The notes under the pieces are model-generated. The model was not told the origin of the DNA. It saw only the letters and a program-made list of their open reading frames with translations, and did no database searches. From Epiperipatus broadwayi (taxonomy: Eukaryota; Onychophora; Udeonychophora; Euonychophora; Peripatidae), in NCBI GenBank assembly GCA_028023455.1, contig JAQFVV010000002.1:33053725-33117724 (forward strand): a DNA stretch of 64,000 bases. Reading direction: 5' to 3'. Each line of letters begins with the position of its first letter. The stretch's first letter is position 1. A program made the position numbers and the translations under genes. This document shows positions 13,068-24,684 of this stretch, piece by piece.

Positions 13068-13466
13068 GTTATGGTCATGTCTCCCCACTGTCAGACGGTG
13101 GTAAAGCATTTGCTATCGTTTATGCTCTTATTGGTATTCCGCTGACTTTAATACTTCTTACCGCTTTAGTGGAACGGTTAATGTTTTTGACAACCAAGTT
13201 TCTCTATTACTTAAACTCAAAGTTGGGTCACCTGTATCAGCCATTCAATATCCGTCTTATCCATCTTGTCATCATCATTGCTCTTGCCATTGTTTTCTTT
13301 TACATTATTCCTGCCATTATTTTTTCAGCCATTGAAAAAGATTGGAACTTCCTTTCCGCTTTGTATTATTGCTTCATCTCACTGACAACTATTGGGCTAG
13401 GTGATTATGTGCCTGGGGAGCAGCCAGACCAGCCTTATCGAGCTTTGTACAAAGTATGTACAACAG
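13068..13466 (+). CDS. TWIK-type two-pore potassium channel, internal exon (TM2, TM3, pore 2)
   Basis: This exon encodes 133 residues of a KCNK1/KCNK6-like K2P channel, a dimeric plasma-membrane potassium leak channel. It starts inside the first selectivity filter: the last two bases of a Gly codon follow a TTTTTTTTTTCAG acceptor, giving [17 protein letters not shown]2 follows at about residues 14-35 (with GIPLTL), a loop, TM3 at about 64-88, then pore helix [14 protein letters not shown] and filter 2 [11 protein letters not shown] (about 108-118). The GLG filter followed by DYVPGE is the TWIK signature. The exon ends with ACAACAG before a GTAAGA donor, leaving one base of the next codon (phase 1). 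The in-frame ATG at 13169 lies after TM2 and is not the start. The frame is intact. Exon 1 must supply the start, TM1, cap and pore helix 1; it is not seen here. Whether the gene is closer to KCNK1 or KCNK6 cannot be decided from these parts. Confidence 0.97.
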
Positions 13467-14030
13467 GTAAGACGTGTAATATGTTAGATATCCTATTGAA
13501 TTCATAAAATATGCTATTTTTTAGTTAATATCATAAACAATGTACACGATAGAAGACTTGTTACTAGTTCAGAAATAAGACCAATTTGTTTAAAGCTATG
13601 CTCAACATGTGTCATATTGCCTAATGTAGAAAACTAGAAACTTTATTGCCAAAGTATGCATATTTTACAAGGCTTTTTGCTATGAAATATAATAAAATTA
13701 AACTATTTATTAAATTAATTTTGTTGTAATGATGTGCATTATAGAATTTGATGTCTTTCATCACACTTTAAGGGATTCTCATTATTACTTTTATAGTGGA
13801 ATTAATAATAAATTGTACTTACGGTTGAAGTATGGTTACCAATTATTCTTTATCCCATTTTCAAATATTTTTCACATACCGTATATCCCAGCGAAAAAAT
13901 GATTGGTGATTGGCTCTCTTTATGTTGCCTATAGCATCTTCTGTGAACCGTTGCATGTGTTAGCAACATAGTTTAATTATCACTGAATATCACATGATCA
14001 CCATCTCTTATGCTAGCACATAACTGTTAT

Positions 14031-14200
14031 TAAACAGGCAAAACTCCCCATACAGTAGTGTCACCCTGTGCCAACCAGAGTAATCAATTGATGCCAGAAG
14101 GCACTAGAGGGGGATTTTATGCACAAGCCTTCTGGCATCTATTGATTATGCTGGTTGGCACAGGGTGGCACTAAACTGTATGGAGAGTTTTGCCTGTTTA
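14031..14200. repeat. Foldback family C, compact copy
   Basis: This is a near-perfect palindrome. The left arm runs from TAAACAGGCAAAACT through CATACAGTAGTG and CAATTGATGCCAGAAGG, and the right arm is its inverse, ending AGTTTTGCCTGTTTA. Arms are about 75 bp around a short centre. Just outside, a TCACATGATCACCAT-like left flank is shared with the copies at 36536 and 51569. Other members are at about 38595, 41445 and 59484. Confidence 0.88.
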
Positions 14201-14249
14201 ACAATAGCTTAATTATTCGCAAAAATTTTAAAGTGCTAACATGTCTGGA

Positions 14250-14975
14250 TTTTGAGTTATGGCATGAAATGTGATTGCATGTTTCCCATCTTAATCCATG
14301 ATTGAACAATGTACTAGCATTAATTTTTTTAATATTTGAAATAATTCAAACTTTTATAACATCACAAGAATGTTTTCAAATGATTTGCAAGATTTCTTGA
14401 TAGCAATTGAAGACCGAAGTTATGAATCATACTGTCACATTTCATACCATAACTGATGACCAGACATGACAGCACCTTAAAATTTTGGTCATGAATAGCT
14501 AAACTATATCACTACATAATACATGCATTCATTCGGAGATGGGTCTACAGGCATTTTGGAAAGAGAACCAATCATCTTTTTACCGGTAAGCATGCACAGA
14601 CATATTAAAAATAACCATGCAACATATGCCGTGTTTATCAGTAAAAAGATGACTGGTTCTCTTTTCAAAATGCCCGTAAATCCACCTCTGACTGAGTGCA
14701 AGAATTATGTAGCGACATAGTTTAGTTATTCACAACAAAAATTTTAAGGTGCTATTATATCTGGTCATCAGTTATGACATGAAATGTGACAGTATGATTC
14801 ATATCTTCATAGATTGTCTTTAATTGCTATCAAAAAATCTTGGCAAATCATTTGAAAATATTCTTGTAATGGTATAAAAGTTTGAATTATTTCAAATATT
14901 AAAAATTAGAATAATAGTATATTGTTCAATCAAGGATTAAGATGTGAAATACACTATCACATTTTATGCCATATC
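14250..14975. repeat. Long nested palindrome (arms about 350 bp)
   Basis: The two halves are inverted copies around about 14612: TTATGGCATGAAATGTGA on the left matches TCACATTTTATGCCAT on the right, and the core words TTTTGGAAAGAGAACC and GGTTCTCTTTTCAAAA face each other. Within each half a smaller inverted copy repeats the GGCATGAAATGTGA segment, so the structure is nested. The two opposing frames at 14504-14720 encode similar peptides only because the DNA is palindromic. Confidence 0.82.
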
Positions 14976-15399
14976 TTATGATTCACATGGCTATGAATAA
15001 AATTATAGCTGTCAAAGAATCCATCCCTAATAGATATCACAAGCAATTCTTTCCATGTTGGAGCAGAACTTGCCAGTTCTTTTTGTAACCTTTTTTTGTC
15101 TTTCTAAATATCCAAAGATATCTGATAAAGTCATTGGATAATGGAGAAGCAAAACGTTGTAAGATCTAGTCGTAAGGCGTGAGCATTTTTATGAAAGCTT
15201 GATGAATTAAAAAAACACCTAAAAGAACAACCATTGTCATTGCTAATGATATTACCAGTCTATACATCAGGTCTGTAAACCCATGATTGATAGAAATGAG
15301 AAAAGATATCACTAGAGCTATACTGCAAGTTTCTCTTTCACAATATTCTTCTAATATCAATGTTCTAAAACCAGTAGACATCCATGAATTTGGACATTA

Positions 15400-16600
15400 G
15401 GTCTTGGATTTTTTTAAAATCAGGAAAGGCTCAGGAATAGATAGCATAGTTTCAAAATTTCTTTCAAAAAATTAGGACCTAAAGCCAAAATGTGTCGACT
15501 AAGCTTTTGCATAAAGTAAAACTAGCGATTTTAAAACCAAATAAATCCATCAAATGATCCAAAAAATTATCACCCAATGTCATTGTTATTATGTACAAGA
15601 ATTTTGGCAATAGTTAAGAGCCATCTACCTATGGAGCAGGCTGGGTTTAGACTAGGAAGAAGCTGCTATGAACATATTTAGCCTTAATGACTTACATTGA
15701 AAAAAGCTTTTAAAATAAATTGAGTGACCTTTACTGAAATAATCTCAGCTTATGATTCTGATCTCCTTCTAAATCCTTAAATGCAGGAAAACTATTAGTT
15801 GAAATTCAAACATCATCAAGTAGTAATCATAATAGACACAAATTTGATAGAATAATATATTATAGAATTTGGTTCTATCAAAACAATTTATTGAAATATT
15901 CCTCAATGATCATCCAAATATAGAATGCAGGAAATGTGGATCTACACTGATGACCTTATTTTGACTTCAGAGAAGAGATTCTTTCCATGAATAGAAAAGT
16001 CTCTCAATAAGGATATGAAAAATTTGGATTTTTTTTCAGAAGTTGGAGTCTTATTCCTAATCTAAGGAAGACCATAGACTTTTTATCTAAATAGTAGGAA
16101 AACATATTTAAGAGATCCTATACTATTTAGGAGGAATCTTGTATCATAGCCTAATTTGCTTTCCTCATTTGTTCTGACATTACATCTAAATTAATTTCTA
16201 GACAATAACTTTCCTGGAAAGCTGACTGCTACTACTTGGAGTTGTGATGCAAATACTTATACAGACAGCTTTCTTAGCACAACATATTATGCTGATGATT
16301 ACTGTGTTCCAGTTTTTTGAAAAAGCACCCACACTAAACTGCTGGATACTCAATTAAATATTACGATTAAATCGTAGTGTAATGGTTTTCTGTTTGTTTG
16401 GGTTTTTTTCACATAACCCTCCACCAGATAGATATTGGAAGAGAAATTACTTAATACAAAATGTATAAAAAGTTAAGTAGATTGGACTCACCAATAATTC
16501 AAGATGTTGTTTGCACCTCAGACTTGTCTCAAATCAAGATCCCTTTTTTGAATATTTAATTAAGAATCCATAACCCAAGAATGAGGTCATTAAAAAATGG
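15400..16600 (+). mobile_element. Decayed Jockey/CR1-like LINE reverse transcriptase
   Basis: In shifting frames the translation follows a non-LTR reverse transcriptase: GKAQGID (GK.PG.D block) near 15425, MEQAGFR near 15635, then LNDHPNIECRKC and the catalytic YTDDLILTS at about 15943-15969 (YxDD). After it come GKLTATTW near 16215 and YYADDYCVPVF near 16290, matching the family's GTTWG...YSTAEYCAPVW region, then NPPPDRYWK. Many stops and frameshifts show it is dead. The 5' boundary is unclear; 14976-15400 may include more of it. Clade placement by eye is tentative. Confidence 0.8.
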
Positions 16601-17384
16601 TTTTCAAATCGGCAGTTCCAGATAAATGTATTTTTCCAGATCTGTTAATAAATGCACCTGGATTTGATCTTTCTAGCCATTGTCTCATATAGATTCAGAA
16701 CAACTATGATCATTGTGATCGAATTTAACAGATGCTGATCTATATAGATGCAGAGCCATGAACCATATAGGTTAATATATGTCAAATCTATGGTCACAGT
16801 GGTAGAATTGAACAACTTAATAGTCACTAAAGATTCTAACCTCTAGTGTGAATTTTTACTGGTTCCTTTATAACGTTTTAATTAAGCTGTCTAATTTCTT
16901 AAAAATACACAAAATAATAAATAAACTACCTCCTTCATCATTTTCCAGATTCTCAAATATTTGAAAGTGCTAATCTAACCTCTCCAGAACTTATTTTGTA
17001 CAATTTTCGTCATTTTAGATATATTGGCATTTATTTTTGCCTCAAAGTTTCTACAAGCTTTGGCATTGGTCAGTCCTACATAATACTTTGAAAAACTAAT
17101 CTTTATTTTTACCAGAGAGTATTAAACAGGGATATTATCTTGGTTTTTCCATTATATCTGTAGATGAATTATTAAATGAATGTTTAAATTTAATTTCTGA
17201 TTTGGAGAATAATTTATTTTCAGAAATGCCACTCTAATATCAGTAATAGAACTAAAAATAGCAATCTTCGAAATATTGTGGAATTCACAAAAAAAATATT
17301 TAAAAATGTATAGATGGTTGTGAATACACGTTTGTTTACATATATACATATTGAATAAAGAAGCAGCCGTTATACTTCATTTCT
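16600..17384. other. AT-rich spacer between two retroelements
   Basis: It may hold further remnants of the preceding LINE, but no motif could be read with confidence. No gene or RNA was recognised. Confidence 0.4.
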
Positions 17385-18515
17385 ATGAAATGTAATAAAT
17401 CATAAATAGTGCGCAGCTGAAGAAAAGTTTATTAATTTGAAAACAAAACTAAGATTAAGCGCTTTCGAGAGTTTATTTTACTGCTCTCATATTCATAGCT
17501 GGTAAATATTATAAGGTAGTGAAGAAGATGTGAGAGTTTGTATATATACATCAGAGGATATTTAAATTTATGTGGAATAAAAGTGTATTGTTTGAATAAG
17601 AGAGTCCATATTCTGGAAGGCGGGGAGGGGATGTATCTTTACGATTGATGGAGGGTGCAAAGTTAGCTATATAAGTATGCCTCTCTGAGCTTCCACCTGG
17701 AGTCATCTCTCGATATATTAAATGGCTGCAGAGGTTGAGATGAAGAAATGTTCTGTGTATTTTTGATGCTCAAAAAAAACTGAGCTACATCCTGGCTTGC
17801 TTGCGCCTTTTTTTTTGTATACATTGATACTGTGACACTTGTGTGGACAAAGAAGCCCAGGATTCCCCATAATAAATAGATTTGCATCCTGTCTGAGGGC
17901 ATTGGATTCCACATACCATGCAAGGGGTGAGATCAGGTTCAAGTGGTTTGGTGAGTATAGGGATATATGGTATAAGAAATCATGGCCTATCATGGAAAGG
18001 GGGGGGGGATAAAATTAAGCTTACTTTAAAATGTATTTTTTTATTTAGAAGCCAATGTTTAAATCCATCAGAAATTACATCTTTGATATATGATTCTATG
18101 TTAGCTTTTCGGGTAGATTCATATTTACATAGGGAGTAATTTCGAAATAGAAATGATGAAATGCCAGTTCAAACTGCAGACTTCTATTGGTTTAATGTAC
18201 ATGGAATAATCAAGATGGGATGTGTTACAATGTATTAGAAAATTGAGGTATTTAAGATATTGATATGTGAGTCTTCCTATTCCACTGTGAATTATAGTGC
18301 TGACTGCCTTTGGGGATTTGTTTTGATATCTTGAATCTGGTCCTGTGATGAAGATGTCATTCACATAGTGTGTGTATATAAGGCCTCATGTGCGTTCCAT
18401 ATATGTTAGGATGACTATTTTTTATCAAAATGGTTGTGGTATAAGCTGGAAATGACTGTTGAGAGAAAGATTCATTGGTCTCATCGGACATTTTGTAATA
18501 TTGGCCATTAATTCA
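17385..18515 (-). mobile_element. Penelope-like element fragment, left inverted copy
   Basis: Read on the minus strand it repeats the right-hand copy (18535-19705). It keeps the reverse-transcriptase palm core as YVNDIFITGP (about 18367-18338; the usual YxDD is changed to YVND), then MYIKPIEVCS near 18210. The outer end near 17395 contains AAATAGTGC...CAGCTGAAGA, the inverse of the right copy's end. A 10-base G run lies at 17999-18008. It is not functional. Open frames at 17663-17993 and 18125-18364 are remnants of it. Confidence 0.7.
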
Positions 18516-18534
18516 TTATAGCATTCCTTTTCTG

Positions 18535-19705
18535 AATCAATAGTCATATTATACTTCCATTTAATGGCCAATATTACAAAATATCCGACTGTTGACCCAT
18601 GTGTCTCCCTCTCAGCGGAGTCCTTTCCAGCTATAACAACTATTTTGAAAAAAAAATAGTCATCTCAACATATATAGAACACACATGATGTCTTATATAA
18701 ACATGCTATATGGATGACATCTTCATCACAGGACCAGAACCAGTTATTCAAGATATCAAAACAAATCTCTAAAGACATTCAGTGCTGCTATGACTCACAG
18801 TGGAATGGTAAGATATGTTAATATCTTAAATACCTTGATCTATTAATACACCATGATACATCCCACTTCATTCCATATACATTAAACCAATAGAAGTCTG
18901 CAGCTTTATGCATTCAGAATTGACTACACCTAATTCTCACAAGCTAGCCGGTCTCTCACATCATTTCTATTTTGAAATTATTCCCTATGTAAATATGAAT
19001 CCACCCAAAAAGTTAACATAGAATCATATATCAAGATGTCACTTAGTGGATTTAAACATCAGCTTCTAAATAAGAAAATAAAGCAATTTTACAGTAAGCT
19101 TAATTCTAACTCCCTCCTCCCCAACTGATGACAGATCATTGTTATTTCTACTATATATATTCCTACCCTCATCATAAGACAATAAAATATTTTCCCCCAC
19201 TTACTGCACATCACTTTTCATATCCTTCCCCTCTACCAACAGACTCAAATCTGATCTCACTCCTTGCATGGTATATGGAATCCAATGCTGGAAATCCATT
19301 TATTAAGAGGAATCCTGGAGATCCACACAAGTGTTGCAGCACCAATATGTATACAAAAAAGTCACAGACAAGCCAGAGTGTAGCTCAGTCTTTTTAAAGC
19401 ATTAGAAATCCACAGGATGTCTCTTCAGGCCATCTTCTGTAGCCATTCAATATATTCCCTCTCCAGAAAATGGTCTCTCTTATCTAACAACATGCTTCTA
19501 TTTTACATAAATTTAAATATCCTCTTATATATGCAAACTTGCACATCTTTTTCACTACCTTATAACATTCTCCAGTTATGAACATGAGAGCAGTAAAATA
19601 AGATCTCGAAAGCCCTTAATCTTAGTTTTGTTTTTGTTTTTCGAATTAATAAACTTCTCTTCAGCTTCCTCTTAGAGCACTATTTACGATTTATATATTG
19701 AATAA
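18535..19705 (+). mobile_element. Penelope-like element fragment, right inverted copy
   Basis: Near 18600 the frame reads LPLSGVLSSYNNYFEKK, like the M.xPLS.VLA block of Penelope-like reverse transcriptases. YMDDIFITGP follows at 18707-18736 (catalytic YxDD), then IYIKPIEVCSFMHSE near 18890 and SHKLAGLSHHF. The latter resembles the family's YRKP...LH..S..P..HK region. Stops interrupt it and no GIY-YIG endonuclease was identified. The superfamily call rests on these blocks only; another RT class is possible. With the left copy it forms a head-to-head palindrome of about 2.3 kb centred near 18525. Confidence 0.7.
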
Positions 19706-21232
19706 ATACAATGTCATGTGATATTTACCAAATCTATTTTAAATCATTGAACTGCCTTCTAGCGGCCACATTCAGTAACTTTTTACAATAAGAAAATTGA
19801 ACACTTGTTATCATATTTTAGATCATTTTATTTAGAGTTATCTAGAACAATAATAGCCAGAGAGCAAACATAAGCCAGCCTATTTTAATGCAAATTAATT
19901 TTTAAATAGCTGATCGTTAAATTTATAGAGCAGAGGTTTCTCACTCTTTTCTAAAACTACCACAAATAAACACATCATGTATGTAATGATAAATAATGGT
20001 TTGATATTGAATAAATATAATTAAAGAGCAAAAAACCAAATAATGATATTAATAGAAGAGATGATAGATCTGCCTTATATATTCATTATTTAAAATTCGG
20101 ACATAAAATAGATTGTGTCAAAAATATAAGACCTATAAATTATATTGAAGAACCAAATAGAAGGAAGATATATTAAACCAATTACATTAATTATAACAAA
20201 AATACTTGTGTGAACATATACAAAACGTCAATTAATGTGACTAATAATTGGCTAATGATAATGAATGAAAACATTTTAGAAAAATTAAATACAGTATTTT
20301 TTATGGGAATTAAATCTTTATTAATCTATATCTTTGTAATTGTTTAAATATATCTTTCTTAAATATCATATGTCAAATGATAATTAAAAATTGAAATAAT
20401 ATAATTTAAAAATATATATTATATATACATACATGGTTATCTGAAGGTTTGTGGTGATGGTGTTTTAGTTATATTTAGGATGGACTATTTCCATCATCTA
20501 ACATTAAATGTCTTTAGAAAAATTCAAACTATATTTTAACTTTTCAAATACATTCATCTGTTAATGATAGCAGACAGATTACTATTGGACCAATATTGAA
20601 ATTGGCACATACTAATTTATCTAAAAAAAATTATTAAAATAATCTTTTGTAAAAGAAAAACGTATTTAAATGTTGAAGAGTGTATTACAGTTTGTTTTCG
20701 AAAAGATAAGAGTCAAATAGTTTCCTATCATTAGTTTTGAAATAAAAGTTAAAATTGATTCATTAAAAGAGGGGGGGGGTCTTGGTTAGAAAAGTTAAAC
20801 TAAAGGTTTTATAAAAAGGAAGTAAAGAGTTTATTATTATTAGTTGAAATACAATTTAAAAGGTTTAAAAAAATATATAAATCTATTCATTTAAATTAAA
20901 GAAGAAAAATAATCTTAAAACTATTTTTGATTTTAGAATAGTAAAATATATATGTGCATGCGAATGTAAATAAATGTAAGCTTGTTAATAAGAGATATAA
21001 TAAATGCGTGTTAAAATCGTATTGAAAAACACATGAAAATAAATATTGAAATGAAATATATTTAAAACACAGCGGTGGGTTACTAAAGATATAAAAACAA
21101 CACGCTTTGAAATAGCTACTACTAATTAAACAATCTTCACAAACACGTTGTCATAGGATTAATTACTAAAGGAATTTCGACAACACCTATTGAACTTATT
21201 GCCGGAGGATATTAAAATGAAACAATTCGCAT
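19706..21232. other. AT-rich DNA, nothing recognised apart from a poly-G tract
   Basis: No gene, RNA or clear repeat was recognised. A 9-base G run lies at 20771-20779. A hAT-like left end (CAGAGGTTTCTCA) occurs at 19931 without an identifiable partner. Confidence 0.45.
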
Positions 21233-21300
21233 ATATAAATAGCTAGATTTTTATCGGACGTCCAGTTTGAGTTCGCAGTTTCAGCCTAGTTTTCAGTGTC
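21233..21300 (+). promoter_or_regulatory. Candidate core promoter (TATA box plus initiator)
   Basis: ATATATAAATAG at about 21231-21242 is a strong TATA box. About 28 bases downstream lies TCCAGTTTG (21261-21269), an initiator-like start. The following 300 bases are less AT-rich than the surroundings and run into a possible splice donor. TATA-like words are common in such AT-rich DNA, so spacing and context are the only support. Confidence 0.35.
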
Positions 21301-21592
21301 AGTCTTGTTTAAATTATGTATCCAGAAACAGAAATGCATTGCTGAGCATCTTATGGAAATATACGCTCTTCTTTCAGCCCTTAGTCCAAGAAGATCAGCA
21401 AGACTTGCCCATGAAATAATGTCTACTTAACAGCTCAGAAATCCTCCGTCAATATTCAACTGTCTCCAGAAATAATAATCATGAAGAATAATCAAACTCA
21501 CCAAGAAAACGTCCCAGCCGACTGGAAATATTCTCACCTAAAGCAATAATTAAAGAAAATGAAGTTCTACGTCCACGTTCCAAAAATCCTAG
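21263..21592 (+). other. Candidate first exon of an unknown transcript
   Basis: It follows the TATA/initiator pair and ends CCTAG before GTAAAACA, a plausible 5' splice site. Three short ATG frames occur, none longer than 26 codons. The last frame before the donor is open for about 33 codons, including SPRKRPSRLEIFSPKAI, but has a stop just before it and no family resemblance. Its phase at the donor (2) does not match the channel's last exon (phase 1), so an alternative channel start is unlikely. It may be a noncoding first exon, an LTR-type promoter or chance. Confidence 0.25.
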
Positions 21593-23130
21593 GTAAAACA
21601 TTTTATTATTCTCATTTATATGTAGTAGCCACCGCTGTAATTCGTAAATCCTACAGAGACAAGTAATTTGAACTTTATAAGCATGCATAAAATGAACTAT
21701 TGATGTGCTTTGTGAATGTTAGATAACTTAAATGTCAAAGATTATTGATGCCTTCTCATAAAATATATTATAGTATATTAACTTAAAATGTGTGTGTTAT
21801 TTATAGATTTATAAAAATGTTTATAATTAGTAAATGTTAGTTAATAAATTGTCTTTAAACTAAAACTTTATTAGTCGGTCAATTCTTTTTATCAATTCTT
21901 TTTCTATATTTTATTACTGATTAAAATTAGACTGGGCTAGTTTTGGGATCATTTCGAGCACTGGATTATGAGCTTACTGACCAAATATGTTGTTTATTCT
22001 TCTGAATAGATAGCTGGCGCCCCGGGGTTTACTCCGAAACAAATAAAGTGTTTGGATAGTAGGGGTTTGAATCTAGTAGCCGAGGTGGGCCATTGTTGAT
22101 AGTTAAAGCTATCAATAATATCTCCCATTTTGCTCGAACGTGCCGTTTCATTCACGTAACATTTATAAGATTATAAATGTATTATGAAGGAGTTTGAAAC
22201 CAGCCTAACATACATACATGTAAGTATACTTCATTCGGCGGAACCATCCGGTACATTATGTACCACAAAATTTGGAATGACATTCTGTCTTCTTCGTGTA
22301 TTATTGTTCCAACCAGTGATATTATTAGATTTAGTAATCAAACTTGGGGACTTGTGAATACTGAACTTAAAATAAACCTAGTTAATTAGGGCACCATTTT
22401 AAATTCAGCATTCACTTATCTAAAAATTCCAGGTTTCATTCTCTGTCTAATATTACCACTGGTTAGTTTGGATTTGTCTAAAGTTATTTGATAGTTAATT
22501 TTAGATGATGGAAATAATCCAACATATACTTAACAAATTATAACTATGTAGCTATTTTTGATTTTCTAGCAATCGTAAAAGTATTCATTTCATCTAAAAT
22601 CATATAAATATATAAAAGCATTTATAAATTATAAAGAAATGTATATTGTTAATTAAATATTTGTTTAGATAAAAAAACAATTTTCATTTGTCTTTTTGGT
22701 TTAAATTCTTTTTTTAATAGTTATCAAAAAGTAAATACACTGTAATTAGATAAGGATTTCTTGGAGAAATAATAATATATGAACTTAATTCATGTATAGT
22801 TTTAATTCACCACAAGTAATTTTAATTTTAAAAAATAATCAAGTATTTATTGTTCTTATTATTAGTACGAAACAGGAATCATTTAAATAAAATAATTTAA
22901 AAAGGCTTATCAGGGTATAATTCCCATTTTAAATCAGACTTTATCTTTTAAGTTGCTCAAATAAATAGATTTTTTGATTAAAAAGAGGATAATTATTATC
23001 GCATTCATTTGCTGTATTCTTTTTTCTCTTTATCTCTAATTTTAGTTTCGTTTCATTAGTTAAAATCAAGTTGTATTTAAATTTATCTGAACCTAATAGC
23101 TTTAAAGTTAAATTAGATTAAGAGAGAGAT
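21593..23130. other. AT-rich intronic DNA, nothing recognised
   Basis: No coding or RNA gene was recognised. A slightly GC-richer patch at about 22010-22330 includes a B-box-like GGTTTGAATC at about 22064, but no tRNA fold could be drawn. Confidence 0.4.
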
Positions 23131-23133
23131 TTA

Positions 23134-23735
23134 TTGTATATAGTAAAATTATTTAATAATAACAACAATTGTCTATTTTGGCTATCTGCACAAACTGGAA
23201 AAGACAAAAAGAAACATTTAATCACATTATTCTCAATTGCACCTGTCTGGGTAATATCCGAAAAATTATCTATGAAAACTCAAAAACTGATTACTACAAA
23301 ATCCTCTCACTTAAAGACTGCCTTAAAACAAAAACAAAAAAAATTGCAGTAATAAGACTCAATTTTTTTAACTTATGCCATATGGACAGTTAGGTCTATG
23401 AAATATTTCACTACTCCACATCTGAATGAAGATACGTATTTCACTCAAAAACTAACCCAAATGAGGAATAGAGATCAGTTGCTTACATCAAAACTTCGAT
23501 ATGAAGATACCCGGAGCCTATTCACAGTTTTACAAATACCTAAGACTTAACACCTCAAGCTCAATCTCATCAAAAAAACACTCTAAACCAAGATGTACAT
23601 AACAACCAACAAGGTTCACTCAGGATTGATATGTAAGATGAACAACCTTCCGTCACAATAATATAATGCCCTTTACTTAACACCATCTTTTTCAACATGT
23701 AATTAATTTACTAAATAAATTTATATTTGGAAAAA
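23134..23735 (+). mobile_element. L1-like LINE, decayed C-terminal fragment
   Basis: The translation CTNWKRQKETFNHIILNC keeps the spacing of the LINE C-terminal zinc knuckle (C-x2-C-x8-H-x4-C), with the second Cys changed to Trp. Downstream, LTYAIWTVRSM and LTQMRNRDQLLTS align with IYALWCTRCAF and LEKLKERDNLLAP in the better-kept copy at 45652-46651, so both belong to one family. It ends near 23735 in an A-rich tail after an AATAAA. Confidence 0.75.
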
Positions 23736-23929
23736 AAAACAATTGTCAATAATTTAATATAAAATTATGATTAAACTATAGCATGCTTTTGACCTAAAAT
23801 TGTTTTTATTGGCCATCTTCATTAGTAAGATATGCAATATACTTTGTGTTTTATCAACATATAATTAATTATTTTACCACACTATGGTATAAATAAAAGG
23901 TCTTTCTTTTGCTCCTATTATAGCGCCAT

Positions 23930-24140
23930 CTGTTTGTAAGCTGAGTTATAGTTCGAGCTTTGAATCCCAAATTCCCATGGTTAAAAGCTAATACTGCAAA
24001 CTAATTGCTAATGGGGATTAAATTTGCTTTATCATCTTATAATTATTGATTCCTGTAAGTTTGCAGTAGCTTGCACTCAAGTAGCATCGAGAGAGAGAGA
24101 AATTGCCCTTGTTTGTCTTTTATTATTGAAGATGGTTGAC
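23930..24140. other. Possible repeat, unclassified
   Basis: The stretch opens with AGCGCCATCTGTTTGTAAG and includes partly inverted GTTTGCAGT/ACTGCAAAC words and a (GA)n run at about 24089-24100. It differs in composition from its flanks but no family was recognised. Confidence 0.3.
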
Positions 24141-24684
24141 TAATAGAATTTTAGTTTATGGAATTTTATATCAAACTATTTGCCAAGCATTAAGCCATAT
24201 TTAATTTATAGAAATAACAAGCTTCTCTATTGTTATATATAAGCACACTTATTATGTCTGTTACATTTCGTATAGAAGTATAAACAGTTAACATCCAAAG
24301 TCCGATGTTACAAAAAATAACATGAGATTGATATTTGATATAAATGTAATTCTATATTGATAAATACATGAAAATTGTAAAATAATCAAATAATTTATTG
24401 CCAGAAGTTCGTATACAGAGCTGGAGCCGTGATCTATGAATCTTGGGCTTTGGAGCCACCGCTTTAATTTTGCCTTAAACAACGTGATGCAATATTTTAA
24501 CTAATAGATACAAATAATTGTTGAATTAAAAGACATGAGAAAAAGTTTCACTGAAAAATTTTACGTTTTGGTTTTTTTGGTGATAAAAAAGGTTATCAAC
24601 AATTAGAGGAAATAATATATAAAAGATATTCCCAATCTTCATTTTTTATATTATTGGGCTAGGCTATGTGTTCCCAAGTTTAAT

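Noticed and set aside
13169-13507. A start codon at 13169 for the channel
   Set aside because: The protein match continues upstream to the splice acceptor at 13067, and the frame past 13466 is intron.
14504-14720. Two opposing 65-codon frames with similar peptides
   Set aside because: They arise from the two arms of one palindrome read on opposite strands.
19931-19943. Left end of a further hAT element (CAGAGGTTTCTCA)
   Set aside because: No matching right end with duplicated TTATAGAG was found.
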